From positions 186,001 through 250,000 of the forward strand of contig JAPJQV010000001.1 in assembly GCA_030824965.1 (NCBI GenBank): a stretch of 64,000 bases of DNA, written 5' to 3'. Shown here one piece after another: positions 1 to 8,067 of this stretch. The notes beneath the pieces were generated by a model. That model saw nothing but the letters and a program-made list of their open reading frames with translations, made no database searches and was not told where the DNA came from. How positions within the stretch are numbered: the stretch's first letter is position 1; each line of letters opens with the position of its first letter. The position numbers and the translations under genes are program-made. The stretch comes from Micavibrio sp. (GTDB taxonomy: Bacteria > Pseudomonadota > Alphaproteobacteria > Micavibrionales > Micavibrionaceae).

Positions 1-1173
1 CTCCATTTGGGACGCCATAGTGCGTTTCCAGATCAGATCATAAAGCGCAGCCTGTTTTTCATCGAGATAACGCGCCACGTCTTTCGGGGTGCGTGATAAA
101 TCGGTCGGGCGGATCGCTTCATGTGCTTCCTGAGCGTTTTTGGCCTTACTCTTATATATACGCGGCGCGTCGGGCAGATATTTGTCACCGTAATCTTTTT
201 TGATGAGATCGCGTGCTTGCTCAATCGCGTCATTGGACAGCGTCGTGCCGTCCGTTCTCATATAGGTAATGAGACCGACGGTTTCGCCGCCCATATCAAC
301 GCCTTCATAAAGTTGTTGAGCAAGCCGCATAATTTGAGAAGCGGAGAAACGCAGTTTGCGTGAAGCTTCCTGTTGCAATGTCGATGTAATAAACGGCGCG
401 TAAGGGTTTCGGCGCGTTTGTTTCTTTTCGACTTTCTGGATGACGAGTTTTTTATTCTGAATGCGTTTGACCGCACCCATTGCCAGCTCTTCGGAATTGA
501 TATCCAGCTTATCAAGTTTATTTCCAGCCAGATGCGTCAGTCGGGCAAGAAATGTTGCACCATCAGGAGTTTGCAGTTTTGTCTGTATCGACCAGTATTC
601 CTGAGCGCGGAAAGCTTCGATCTCGGCTTCTCGTTCGCATATAATTCGTAATGCAACCGATTGCACGCGGCCTGCGGATTTCGAGCCAGGAAGCTTACGC
701 CATAAAACGGGCGAGAGATTAAAGCCGACGAGAAAATCCAGCGCACGGCGGGCGAGATAAGCTTCGATTAAAGGCATATCCAGATCGCGCGGTTTATCAA
801 ACGCCGCCTGAATGGCTTTCTTCGTAATCTCGTTAAAGGTGACGCGATTGACCTCTTTGCCTTTAAGAAGTTTCTTTTCTTCCAATAGCTGTTTCAAATG
901 CCATGAAATGGCTTCACCTTCCCTGTCCGGGTCAGTGCAGAGATAGACATTATCGGCGGCTTTCACGGCGGCGGAAATATCACGAACGGTTTTATCGGAA
1001 CGGTCGCCTAGCTCCCATCTCATATCGAAAGTCTCGGTATCGACGGCGCCATCTTTAGCGACTAGGTCACGCACATGCCCGAAAGAAGCGAGCACATGAT
1101 AAGAACTGCCAAGATACTTATTAATGGTCTTGGCCTTGGCGGGCGATTCAACAATGACGACGCTTTTGCTCAT
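1..1173 (-). CDS. topA: DNA topoisomerase I, C-terminal part cut by the window edge
   Basis: Type IA topoisomerase that relaxes negatively supercoiled DNA by single-strand cleavage. The N-terminus (MSKSVVIVESPAKAKTI) is the start of the Toprim domain, and the Toprim acidic motif CTDPDREGEAISWHL is complete. The active-site motif ITYMRTDGT is present, with the cleaving tyrosine at about residue 304. About 391 residues are visible; the rest of the core and any C-terminal zinc fingers lie beyond base 1. It is the last gene of a minus-strand run with dprA just upstream (12-bp gap), a common alphaproteobacterial order. Start chosen at the ATG on 1173-1171. Identification is secure. Confidence 0.95.
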   Translation of the reverse strand, partial: MSKSVVIVESPAKAKTINKYLGSSYHVLASFGHVRDLVAKDGAVDTETFDMRWELGDRSDKTVRDISAAVKAADNVYLCTDPDREGEAISWHLKQLLEEKKLLKGKEVNRVTFNEITKKAIQAAFDKPRDLDMPLIEAYLARRALDFLVGFNLSPVLWRKLPGSKSAGRVQSVALRIICEREAEIEAFRAQEYWSIQTKLQTPDGATFLARLTHLAGNKLDKLDINSEELAMGAVKRIQNKKLVIQKVEKKQTRRNPYAPFITSTLQQEASRKLRFSASQIMRLAQQLYEGVDMGGETVGLITYMRTDGTTLSNDAIEQARDLIKKDYGDKYLPDAPRIYKSKAKNAQEAHEAIRPTDLSRTPKDVARYLDEKQAALYDLIWKRTMASQME

Positions 1174-1185
1174 TAAAATCCTAAA

Positions 1186-2307
1186 TTATGCAGCTTTTAT
1201 CAGGCTGACACGGTTTCCGGGAAGCCGTTGGACTTCGCCCGATAACTCCATCTCAAGGAGGCATCCCTGGACAAGAGAGCTCCTCAATTGGCATGCCCGG
1301 ATGATTTCGTCAACTGCCGTAGGAGATGTGGTCAAGAGCGACAGTATTTCATCTTTGGCATTTTTGTATTCAAAATCAAATACTTCTCCGTCTTCTTCCA
1401 TGCCTAAAAACTGTTGTTTCTGGTTACTGATCCGGCTGGCGGCGAAAGAATTCAGATGTTCGAGGACATCTTCGATGCCGCGGACGAGTATAGCGCCGTC
1501 CCTGATTAAAGCGTTGGTGCCGCTCGATCTTGGGTCCATCGGAAAACCCGGCACGGCAAAGACATCGCGGCCCTGTTCTGCGGCGGTGCGGGCAGAAATT
1601 AAAGACCCGGATTTAGGATTGGCTTCGACGATGACAGTGCCGAGCGATAATCCGGTAATAATCCGGTTTCGCTTAGGGAAATGCTGGGCAATCGGCTGGG
1701 TGCCGAGAGCGCATTCAGAGATAACAATCCCGAGATCGCAAATCTCGTCGTAAATTTTCTGGTTTTCTTTTGGATAGACGACATCCGCGCCGCCAGCCAG
1801 AACGGCGATGGTGCCGGATTGGAGTGAGCCTTCATGGGCGGCTGTGTCTATACCACGTGCAAGTCCGGACACGACTACATAGTTTTCAAGGCCTAAATCC
1901 TGCGCCAATTTAAAAGCGAATTTACGGCCATTTAACGAGGCGTTGCGCGAGCCGACAATCCCGACGGAAGGCTTGTTTAAAAGTTCAGTATTCCCGAAAG
2001 CGGTAATGACAGGCGGCGCGTCTTCGATAGCAGAAAGAGATAACGGATAAGCATCTTCATAAGCCGCGATAATCTGGCCTTTGGCTTTGAGCGTCTTCTC
2101 AATCTCGGCAGTAGCTTCATCGACTGAGGGAACATGGATTGGCCTGCTGCGGGCGAAATGAGGAATTGCATCGAGCGCATTGCTTGCGGTTTTGTATTTG
2201 GCGATCAAACGGTGAAACGTAATCGGGCCGATGGTTTCGGTTCTGGCCAGGCGCAGCCAGTCGATTTTGTCCTTGTCGGTAAATTTTCTTCCCCCGAAGA
2301 ATTTCAT
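1186..2307 (-). CDS. dprA: DNA-processing protein DprA
   Basis: DprA/Smf binds incoming single-stranded DNA and loads RecA during transformation or other uptake. The 373-residue protein has an N-terminal SAM-like helical region. A Rossmann-type core follows with GSRNAS (about 117-122) and SGLARGIDTAAH (about 146-157), then LAGGADVVYPKEN. The C-terminal 60 residues (DEIIRACQL...GEVQRLPGNRVSLI) look like the DprA winged helix. It overlaps plsY by 4 bp (ATGA type), so the two are probably co-translated, and topA follows after 12 bp. Length and motifs are normal. No comEA/comEC genes are in the window, so competence cannot be inferred from this gene alone. Confidence 0.95.
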   Translation of the reverse strand: MKFFGGRKFTDKDKIDWLRLARTETIGPITFHRLIAKYKTASNALDAIPHFARSRPIHVPSVDEATAEIEKTLKAKGQIIAAYEDAYPLSLSAIEDAPPVITAFGNTELLNKPSVGIVGSRNASLNGRKFAFKLAQDLGLENYVVVSGLARGIDTAAHEGSLQSGTIAVLAGGADVVYPKENQKIYDEICDLGIVISECALGTQPIAQHFPKRNRIITGLSLGTVIVEANPKSGSLISARTAAEQGRDVFAVPGFPMDPRSSGTNALIRDGAILVRGIEDVLEHLNSFAASRISNQKQQFLGMEEDGEVFDFEYKNAKDEILSLLTTSPTAVDEIIRACQLRSSLVQGCLLEMELSGEVQRLPGNRVSLIKAA

Positions 2308-2930
2308 GTCGCCTCTTCTTTCTTTTTGCCAATCTTCGGCTCTGTTCCGGCCAGTAATCGCGTGATGTTATCCTTATGACGGATCCAGCCGATCAATGAA
2401 ATCAACCCTATTAGATAAACTTGTTTGAGCTCGCCAAATGTTACGACAAAAATCGGGGCGAGAGCTAGAGCGATTAAGGCAGATAAAGATGATATCCGCG
2501 AAATCAAAGCGGATATCAGCCACGACAGGCAACAAGCCAATCCAACCGGCCATGAAAGGGCGAGGAATGTTCCAAGCGTCGTCGCAACACCTTTACCGCC
2601 TTTGAATTTCAACCAGACCGGAAAGTTATGACCGAGAACGGCACCTAATGCCGCACCGAACATTGCGTGTTTATCTAAAAAATACATAGCAAGCAAAACC
2701 GCAATCGCGCCTTTACTGCTATCTAGGATAAGCGTGGCGGCAGCGAGAGGTTTATTTCCTGTCCGCAAAACATTTGTTGCGCCGATATTGCCGGAGCCGA
2801 TTTTTCGAATATCGCCATAACCGCCTAAAAAACAAAGAACGAGTCCGAAAGGAATAGATCCGAAGAAGTATCCGCCGATAAAGCCGAATAAACCGTTTAG
2901 TTGAATATGATTTGCAATAGATTCGATCAT
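2304..2930 (-). CDS. plsY: Glycerol-3-phosphate acyltransferase PlsY
   Basis: PlsY acylates sn-glycerol-3-phosphate at position 1 using acyl-phosphate, the first step of membrane phospholipid synthesis. The 208-residue protein is strongly hydrophobic with several membrane segments. It carries the family signature GSGNIGATNVLRTGN near residues 42-56 and the second conserved block FKGGKGVATTLG. Length fits the family. It overlaps pyrB upstream by 4 bp and dprA downstream by 4 bp, so pyrB-plsY-dprA reads as one coupled operon. In many alphaproteobacteria pyrC sits between pyrB and plsY; here there is no room for it. Confidence 0.96.
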   Translation of the reverse strand: MIESIANHIQLNGLFGFIGGYFFGSIPFGLVLCFLGGYGDIRKIGSGNIGATNVLRTGNKPLAAATLILDSSKGAIAVLLAMYFLDKHAMFGAALGAVLGHNFPVWLKFKGGKGVATTLGTFLALSWPVGLACCLSWLISALISRISSLSALIALALAPIFVVTFGELKQVYLIGLISLIGWIRHKDNITRLLAGTEPKIGKKKEEAT

Positions 2931-3841
2931 GATAGTAATAAATCCAATATGGCCATGCGCATCGGCACGCCATTGGCTCCTTGCTGAAAGATTACACTGC
3001 GCTGCGGATCATCAGCAACATCATCTGCGATCTCAACATTGCGGTTCATGGGGCCGGGGTGCATAACGATGGCATCAGGTTTTGCGAGCTGCAATTTTGC
3101 ATGTGTCAGGCCAAATTGATGAAAATAAGTATTGTCATCCGGAATCATGGCTTTATCCATGCGTTCTTTTTGCAGGCGAAGCATCATGATGACGTCACAA
3201 CCGGGCAGACCTTCTTCAAGACAAGCAAACAGCTTTACATTATCCGGCACTTTTTGTGGCAGCAGAACCTGCGGCGCGATGAGGTGAATTGTTGCTCCCA
3301 TTTTGGTCAAAAGCTCGATATTGGAATTGGCGACCCGGCTATGGGCGATGTCTCCACAAATAGCGACAGTCAAGCCTTTTAATTCTTTTTTGTATTCCAG
3401 AATTGTCATCGCATCGAGAAGGGCTTGAGATGGATGCTCTCTCCAGCTATCGCCGGCATTAATCACAGGGCAGTCGACTTGCTTCGCTACGAAATGCGGC
3501 GCGTTGTACTCGGAATGACGAATGATGATGGCATCAGGTTTATACCCTGCGATATATTTGATCGTATCGCCAAACGTTTCACCTTTGGCGACAGATGATG
3601 TTTTTTCATCCCAATTGATTAAAGATGCGCCAAGTCGGAGCGCTGCCGTTTCAAAAGATACACGCGTTCGGGTCGAGTTCTCGGCAAACAGCGTCATGAC
3701 AATTTTATCGTCGAGTACTTTGCGGTGAACCGTGTTTTCCGCCAATCTCTTTTTCATTGATTTGCCGCGTTTTATAAAAAGCGCAATATCTTCAGCGGTC
3801 AGAGATTTGATATCAAGAAGATGTTTGATGGACAGGCTCAT
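2927..3841 (-). CDS. pyrB: Aspartate carbamoyltransferase catalytic subunit
   Basis: PyrB condenses carbamoyl phosphate and L-aspartate, the first committed step of pyrimidine synthesis. The 304-residue protein contains the carbamoyl-phosphate loop NSTRTRVSFETA (about residues 54-65), the HPSQALLD motif (about 135-142) and the aspartate-loop region MMLRLQKERMD. HPGPMNRN is near the C-terminus. Length is typical of a catalytic chain. The gene starts at ATG 3841-3839 and overlaps plsY by 4 bp at its 3' end. No regulatory-chain gene (pyrI) or dihydroorotase gene (pyrC) is adjacent. Identification is secure. Confidence 0.96.
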   Translation of the reverse strand: MSLSIKHLLDIKSLTAEDIALFIKRGKSMKKRLAENTVHRKVLDDKIVMTLFAENSTRTRVSFETAALRLGASLINWDEKTSSVAKGETFGDTIKYIAGYKPDAIIIRHSEYNAPHFVAKQVDCPVINAGDSWREHPSQALLDAMTILEYKKELKGLTVAICGDIAHSRVANSNIELLTKMGATIHLIAPQVLLPQKVPDNVKLFACLEEGLPGCDVIMMLRLQKERMDKAMIPDDNTYFHQFGLTHAKLQLAKPDAIVMHPGPMNRNVEIADDVADDPQRSVIFQQGANGVPMRMAILDLLLS

Positions 3842-3895
3842 ATCTGGCTTATGACGTAAAAATCGGGGTTTTGTCCAGAGCTTCGTTAATATTGG

Positions 3896-5098
3896 TCATA
3901 TTGTCTGTATAATTCTGGCTGATGCCAAGTCTCTAATATCGTTCTCCTGATAGCCCAGGTCTGACAGAATTTCATGTGTGTCAGCGCCTAATCCGGGTGG
4001 TTTTAAAACATAACTCACAGGTGTATCTGAAAATTTCAGCGGGCTACCGACAAGGTCGACATCTTCTATCTTGATCTTCATGTCTCGGGCGGCCACTTGC
4101 GGTTCGGCAAAAGCTTGGTCGAGTGAATTCACAGGCCCTGCCGGAATATCAAGATCGCGGCAAGCGGCAACGATCTCGGCAACCGTTCTAGTTTTCAGAT
4201 TGGCGGAAATTATTTCAGTAAGTTCTTCTTTATGCAGTACGCGCAGGGAATTAGTTTTAAAACGATCATCTTTCGTGAGTTCGGGTATGGCCAGCAGGTT
4301 GGCGAGTTTGGAAAATTGATGATCGTTGCCGACTGCGATAACCAGCCAGCCGTCCTTCGCCTGAAAAGCCTGATAAGGCGCGATTGTTGAATGAGCGTTG
4401 CCTTGGCGGGCGGCGACAGTGCTAGACGTCAAATAATATTGTGCAAGGTTTGTCATTGTTGCCAATGTGCAATCAAGAAGGGCGAGATCGATGTGCTGGC
4501 CTTTTCCGGTTTTATGTCGGTGGTTTAAGGCAGCGAGGATTCCGACGCCTGCATGAAGGCCGGTCAGGATATCGCTAACCGCTACGCCTGCTTTCATGGG
4601 TGCGCCGTCCGGTTCTCCAGTGGTGGCCATTAAACCGCCCATTGCTTGGCTTACCAGATCATATCCAGGTTCGGATGCTAAAGGGCCGTCTTGGCCGAAA
4701 CCCGTGACTGAGCAATAGATAAGTTTCGGAAATCTGTCTTTGAGGTGATCATAGCTAAATCCATATTTGGTAAGGCTTCCGACTTTAAAATTCTCGATCA
4801 GGACATCGCAGCTTTCAAGAATTTTGAAGATGATCTCTTGACCTTCAGGGTGGGCGATATCAATCGCAACAGATTTCTTGTTACGATTAATGCTTAAATA
4901 ATAAGCGCTCTCATTCGTATTATTACCTACTTTGTCTTTTAAAAATGGAGGTCCCCAGAAGCGTGTATCATCTCCCGCAAAAGGCTTTTCGATCTTGATA
5001 ATTTCTGCGCCCATATCACCAAGCATCTGGGTGCAATAAGGTCCGGCCAGAACCCGGCTTAGATCAAGAACGCGAAGGCCTTTTAATGGTCCTGTCAC
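3896..5098 (-). CDS. CaiB/BaiF family CoA-transferase
   Basis: Class III CoA-transferases move CoA between carboxylic acids such as oxalate/formate, carnitine or bile acids; the substrate here cannot be read from sequence. The protein begins MTGPLKGLRVLDLSRVLAGP, the classic family N-terminus. It carries GYDLVSQAMGGLM with a probable catalytic Asp near residue 147, and GKGQHIDLALLD. A GTG at 5098 is preferred as start over an ATG 60 bp upstream: it overlaps the TGA of the upstream prepilin peptidase (GTGA), and the family N-terminus begins there. That gives 400 residues, normal for the family. Translational coupling of a CoA-transferase to a prepilin peptidase is unusual. Confidence 0.9.
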   Translation of the reverse strand: MTGPLKGLRVLDLSRVLAGPYCTQMLGDMGAEIIKIEKPFAGDDTRFWGPPFLKDKVGNNTNESAYYLSINRNKKSVAIDIAHPEGQEIIFKILESCDVLIENFKVGSLTKYGFSYDHLKDRFPKLIYCSVTGFGQDGPLASEPGYDLVSQAMGGLMATTGEPDGAPMKAGVAVSDILTGLHAGVGILAALNHRHKTGKGQHIDLALLDCTLATMTNLAQYYLTSSTVAARQGNAHSTIAPYQAFQAKDGWLVIAVGNDHQFSKLANLLAIPELTKDDRFKTNSLRVLHKEELTEIISANLKTRTVAEIVAACRDLDIPAGPVNSLDQAFAEPQVAARDMKIKIEDVDLVGSPLKFSDTPVSYVLKPPGLGADTHEILSDLGYQENDIRDLASARIIQTI

Positions 5099-5601
5099 AG
5101 CTGGGCCTTGATATAATCGAAGAAAATCCAGGCACCGCTTAAGAATATCCCGACGCAAAATCCGGGACCGGCCGGCAACATCAGGCGTTGCAGCGAATAG
5201 GAAGTTTTGTTTTTATGCGCGATAACGCCCGCCAATATCAAGCCATGAACAACGCCCGCAGCCGCGCCTAGAACGATAGCTAAAATCGTTCCTTCAATGC
5301 CGAGCCAGAGACCGGCAGCCCCTAAAAGTTTGACATCGCCAAGGCCGAGGCTCTCTTGCTTATAATAAGCGTTTCCAGCCATTCTTATCATATATAGAAG
5401 TCCGGCGCCGATCAGTGCGCCGAAGATGGTTTCGTGTGGCGGCAGGATTTCATAGCCGTTCAGAAGATGAAAAATTATCCCGGTTCCGGCCAGGGCAAGA
5501 TTGAGTGGATCGGGTAGAAGCCAAGTTTTGAAATCTATTACGGAAAGCGTTATGAGAAGTCCGGTCGCAATTCCTAGTAAAATCAACAATATAACGATCA
5601 T
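5095..5601 (-). CDS. Prepilin peptidase, A24 family, single-domain form
   Basis: A24 peptidases are integral-membrane aspartyl proteases that cleave prepilin leaders at the inner membrane. With ATG at 5601 the product has about 168 residues and multiple hydrophobic segments. Two aspartate motifs are visible: VIDFKTWLLPD (Asp about 23) and GLGDVK (Asp about 89, the GxGD motif). The N-terminal zinc/methyltransferase region of PilD is absent, as in CpaA/TadV and PilU-type enzymes. A longer reading from 5670 lacks a ribosome-binding site, whereas AAGG precedes the 5601 start. It is transcribed away from the pilus-like cluster starting at 5715 and is the obvious candidate to process the pilins at 14-16 kb and 24 kb. 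Confidence 0.88.
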   Translation of the reverse strand: MIVILLILLGIATGLLITLSVIDFKTWLLPDPLNLALAGTGIIFHLLNGYEILPPHETIFGALIGAGLLYMIRMAGNAYYKQESLGLGDVKLLGAAGLWLGIEGTILAIVLGAAAGVVHGLILAGVIAHKNKTSYSLQRLMLPAGPGFCVGIFLSGAWIFFDYIKAQL

Positions 5602-5648
5602 CTTTAATAAGCCTTGTGAAATAAAATAGTATGTTGATAACTCTTTAT

Positions 5649-5669
5649 TGCAAATAGGTGGGGTTTGCA
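5649..5669. promoter_or_regulatory. Inverted repeat in the divergent intergenic region
   Basis: TGCAAA and TTTGCA form a 6-bp inverted repeat separated by 9 bases, lying between the divergent prepilin peptidase and receiver genes. The position suits an operator controlling one or both. The element is short and the functional reading is inference only. Confidence 0.2.
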
Positions 5670-5714
5670 TTAACTTTTAAAAACGTCCTACCTCGATTCG
5701 AGTTGTCCCAAATT

Positions 5715-6113
5715 ATGTCAGAAGTATCCTCCGGTGGCAAAGTCCTGATTGTCGAAGACAATGATTTTGTACGCATGCAAATAGTCAGATATCTGAAAGA
5801 TGCTTCTTTTGATACAATCGAAGCGTCTGACGGATCAGCGGCTCTATCCGAAATAGATAAGGGGATTGATCTGGCGATAGTCGATGTCCGGATGGAGCCT
5901 ATCGACGGATTTGAATTCATCAAAAGCCTTCGGGGACGCGGAATTCAAACGCCGGTTATCCTTGTAACAGGCGATCAGAATCCGGATTTACTGAGTGAAG
6001 CGACTAAATGGTCCGTAAGCGCTGTTTTAATGAAACCGGTTCAAAAAGACCGACTGATTAAAATGGCAACGCGTGCAATTCAGCAAGCGAAGATAGGATC
6101 AGATGGGGATTAA
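5715..6113 (+). CDS. Stand-alone response-regulator receiver protein
   Basis: A CheY-like single receiver domain of 132 residues starting MSEVSSGGKVLIVEDND. The acidic pair is at the N-terminal strand (VEDND), the phospho-acceptor is Asp57 (IVDVRM), a Thr lies in ILVTGDQ, and the switch lysine is about Lys107 (LMKPVQ). There is no output domain, so it acts by protein contact or in a phosphorelay. The ATG at 5715 is preferred over 5658 because it starts right before the receiver fold. It directly precedes the secretin gene and is probably the first gene of the pilus-like operon. The hybrid kinase with an Hpt domain at the far end of that operon (15890-18148) is a plausible partner, but this is inference. 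Confidence 0.88.
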   Translation: MSEVSSGGKVLIVEDNDFVRMQIVRYLKDASFDTIEASDGSAALSEIDKGIDLAIVDVRMEPIDGFEFIKSLRGRGIQTPVILVTGDQNPDLLSEATKWSVSAVLMKPVQKDRLIKMATRAIQQAKIGSDGD

Positions 6114-6114
6114 A

Positions 6115-8067
6115 ATGCACATTTGTTCTAAGCACATTACATTCAGAAAATCTTTTTTAGCCTTGATGGTAGGTATTTCAGCTTTGACGGCCTGTGCCGA
6201 CGCTGAAGGCCCCAAGTCGAGAGATGCCAATATCCCGCCGCCGACAAATGCGGACACGCGTAAGCCGGCAGTCAATGAACGCCCTGACCCGGTGCAATAT
6301 CTGCCTCTTGGCGAGGACGTATTATTGCCGGAATCGGAGGCGGGTGATCCTTTGCCTTCTAAAGTGGTCGGCCCGTTTGAGCTTAGGAATGAGACTTTGG
6401 CCGGGGCTTTGCAGCTTGTTATGGACGGAACTGATATTCCGGTTTCATTTGAAACCAGCAGAAGCCTTGAAAATACCGTCACAGTTACCAATCTCAAAGG
6501 TCCTATCAATGAAGTCGTCCAGCAGATTTGTGGATTGGCGGATTTATACTGTTCGTATGAACGCGGCGTTTTAAACGTCAAAGACACGCAAATCTTTACT
6601 GTTTCGATACCGCCGATTGCCGCCACCGATCAGATAGGGCAATTGATGACGAATGTTTCGGGTGCGATTGCCGAAATTACGGGTAGTGCGCCGATTGCCG
6701 ATCCTAGTACCAGAACGATTGTCTACCGTGCCAGTGAACGTACCGCTGAAGTTGCAAAACGTTATTTCCAGCGACTTCGCCAGAATACGGCATTGATCGT
6801 TTTTGAAACCTATATCTGGGAAGTATCATTAAATGCCGGAAATTCGACAGGAATTAACTGGAGCTATTTCGAAACGCTCGGCAAATATAATCTCGGTTTG
6901 AGCTTGAGCGGTGCGCCGCTTGCTGATTTGGGTGAGCCGGTGAGTATTGGTTTACCGACCACCGGTGACGTGAACCTGACAACCGGCGACGTATTCCGAT
7001 TTATTTCCGATTATGGTGCGGTAAAAACAATATCTCAGCCGCAAATTACCGTACTGGCAGGATCCGAAGCCAGACTTCGTGTGGCTGATACGCAAAACTA
7101 CCTTGCATCTGTGTCACAAACCACAACCGATGGCGGTACAACTTCCACGTCAACCACGACGGATTCGGTCGATAGCGGTTTTACGCTCGTGATCGGCTCG
7201 AACTGGGATAACGCGACTGTCTATGGGAATATAAACATTCTTTTACAGGAAGTTCGTGGAATTGATACATTTACCGCAAGTGGCGAGGACGGGGATGGGA
7301 CAAGGGTGCAGTTGCCAACTACTTCCGAACGTGAATTGCAAACCCAGGTGCGTGTCCGTCCTGGAGATTCTCTCCTGATCGGCGGCTTGGTCCGTGAAAG
7401 AGATAGTCTCGATGCAAACGGTCCAGGTATCAATGAACCTATTATTCCAAAATCGAGAACCGCTCAAACGGCTAATGTGGAACTTGTTTTCCTGCTAAAG
7501 CCTCGTGTCATCGTCTTTACGCCTAAAGCAAAAGTCGCGGCCCCGCTGACGCAATTTCCGGTTGCCGCGTTGAAAGCGGAAGCACAGGAATTGCCAGATG
7601 ATCTGCCGCTGGATGTTCCCGCACCTGCGTCTTTGGTGCCTGAAGAATTGACCGAAGCGCCCGCTGTCAAAGAGGAAAGCGATATTGCAAGCAAGAAACA
7701 AGTTGAAGAAAAGCCAGTAGAAGCAAAAGCTTCAACATCGCCTGCCGTTGTGACCAAGCGTGTAGAAAAGAATATTGAAACGCCGCTAAAGGCTAAACCT
7801 GAAAAAGTTGCAATCCAAACAGACACCCGTGATGAACGGACGGATATGGAAGAGCTGCCTTCCATTATGCCGGCTTCCGGAAACAGTGCGATGGAACAAG
7901 AGAGAGCGATGATGCCGACAGCTCGTCGTATCACGCCTGTTTCTGCATCTACAGATGATTCGATGACGCCGACCATACGCCGCATTACTTCTCCGGCTCC
8001 GCCACCGGTTGAAAAAACATCGCTTGATAAAAACGAATTGTCTTCCGATCAGGAGGGTGTGCTTTAA
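6115..8067 (+). CDS. Type IVb pilus-like secretin, lipoprotein
   Basis: Outer-membrane secretin channel, PilN/BfpB-like. The N-terminus has a signal sequence ending in a lipobox (ALTAC, Cys about residue 27). An N-domain region follows, with an STN-like stretch (GPFELRNETLAGALQLV). The C-terminal secretin domain spans about 300-470: KTISQPQITVLAGSEARLRV, then VRPGDSLLIGGLVRERD and VELVFLLKPRVIVF. A further 180 residues rich in Pro, Glu, Ala and Lys form an unusual, probably disordered tail. Start could be 6103 (overlapping the receiver stop) or 6115; both have partial ribosome-binding sites. The gene lies 1 bp after the receiver gene and the next gene follows with ATAATG-type abutment. Family call is firm; the exact pilus subtype is inferred from its neighbours. 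Confidence 0.9.
   Translation: MHICSKHITFRKSFLALMVGISALTACADAEGPKSRDANIPPPTNADTRKPAVNERPDPVQYLPLGEDVLLPESEAGDPLPSKVVGPFELRNETLAGALQLVMDGTDIPVSFETSRSLENTVTVTNLKGPINEVVQQICGLADLYCSYERGVLNVKDTQIFTVSIPPIAATDQIGQLMTNVSGAIAEITGSAPIADPSTRTIVYRASERTAEVAKRYFQRLRQNTALIVFETYIWEVSLNAGNSTGINWSYFETLGKYNLGLSLSGAPLADLGEPVSIGLPTTGDVNLTTGDVFRFISDYGAVKTISQPQITVLAGSEARLRVADTQNYLASVSQTTTDGGTTSTSTTTDSVDSGFTLVIGSNWDNATVYGNINILLQEVRGIDTFTASGEDGDGTRVQLPTTSERELQTQVRVRPGDSLLIGGLVRERDSLDANGPGINEPIIPKSRTAQTANVELVFLLKPRVIVFTPKAKVAAPLTQFPVAALKAEAQELPDDLPLDVPAPASLVPEELTEAPAVKEESDIASKKQVEEKPVEAKASTSPAVVTKRVEKNIETPLKAKPEKVAIQTDTRDERTDMEELPSIMPASGNSAMEQERAMMPTARRITPVSASTDDSMTPTIRRITSPAPPPVEKTSLDKNELSSDQEGVL

Noticed and set aside
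1124..1753. Open frame of 209 codons on the plus strand opposite dprA and topA
   Set aside because: It lies fully antisense to two well-supported genes and its translation shows no family or start signal.
3842..3895. Search of this and other intergenic gaps for tRNA or rRNA genes
   Set aside because: No cloverleaf-like TTC-loop (GGTTCRANNCC) pattern or rRNA segments were seen by eye in any gap of the window.
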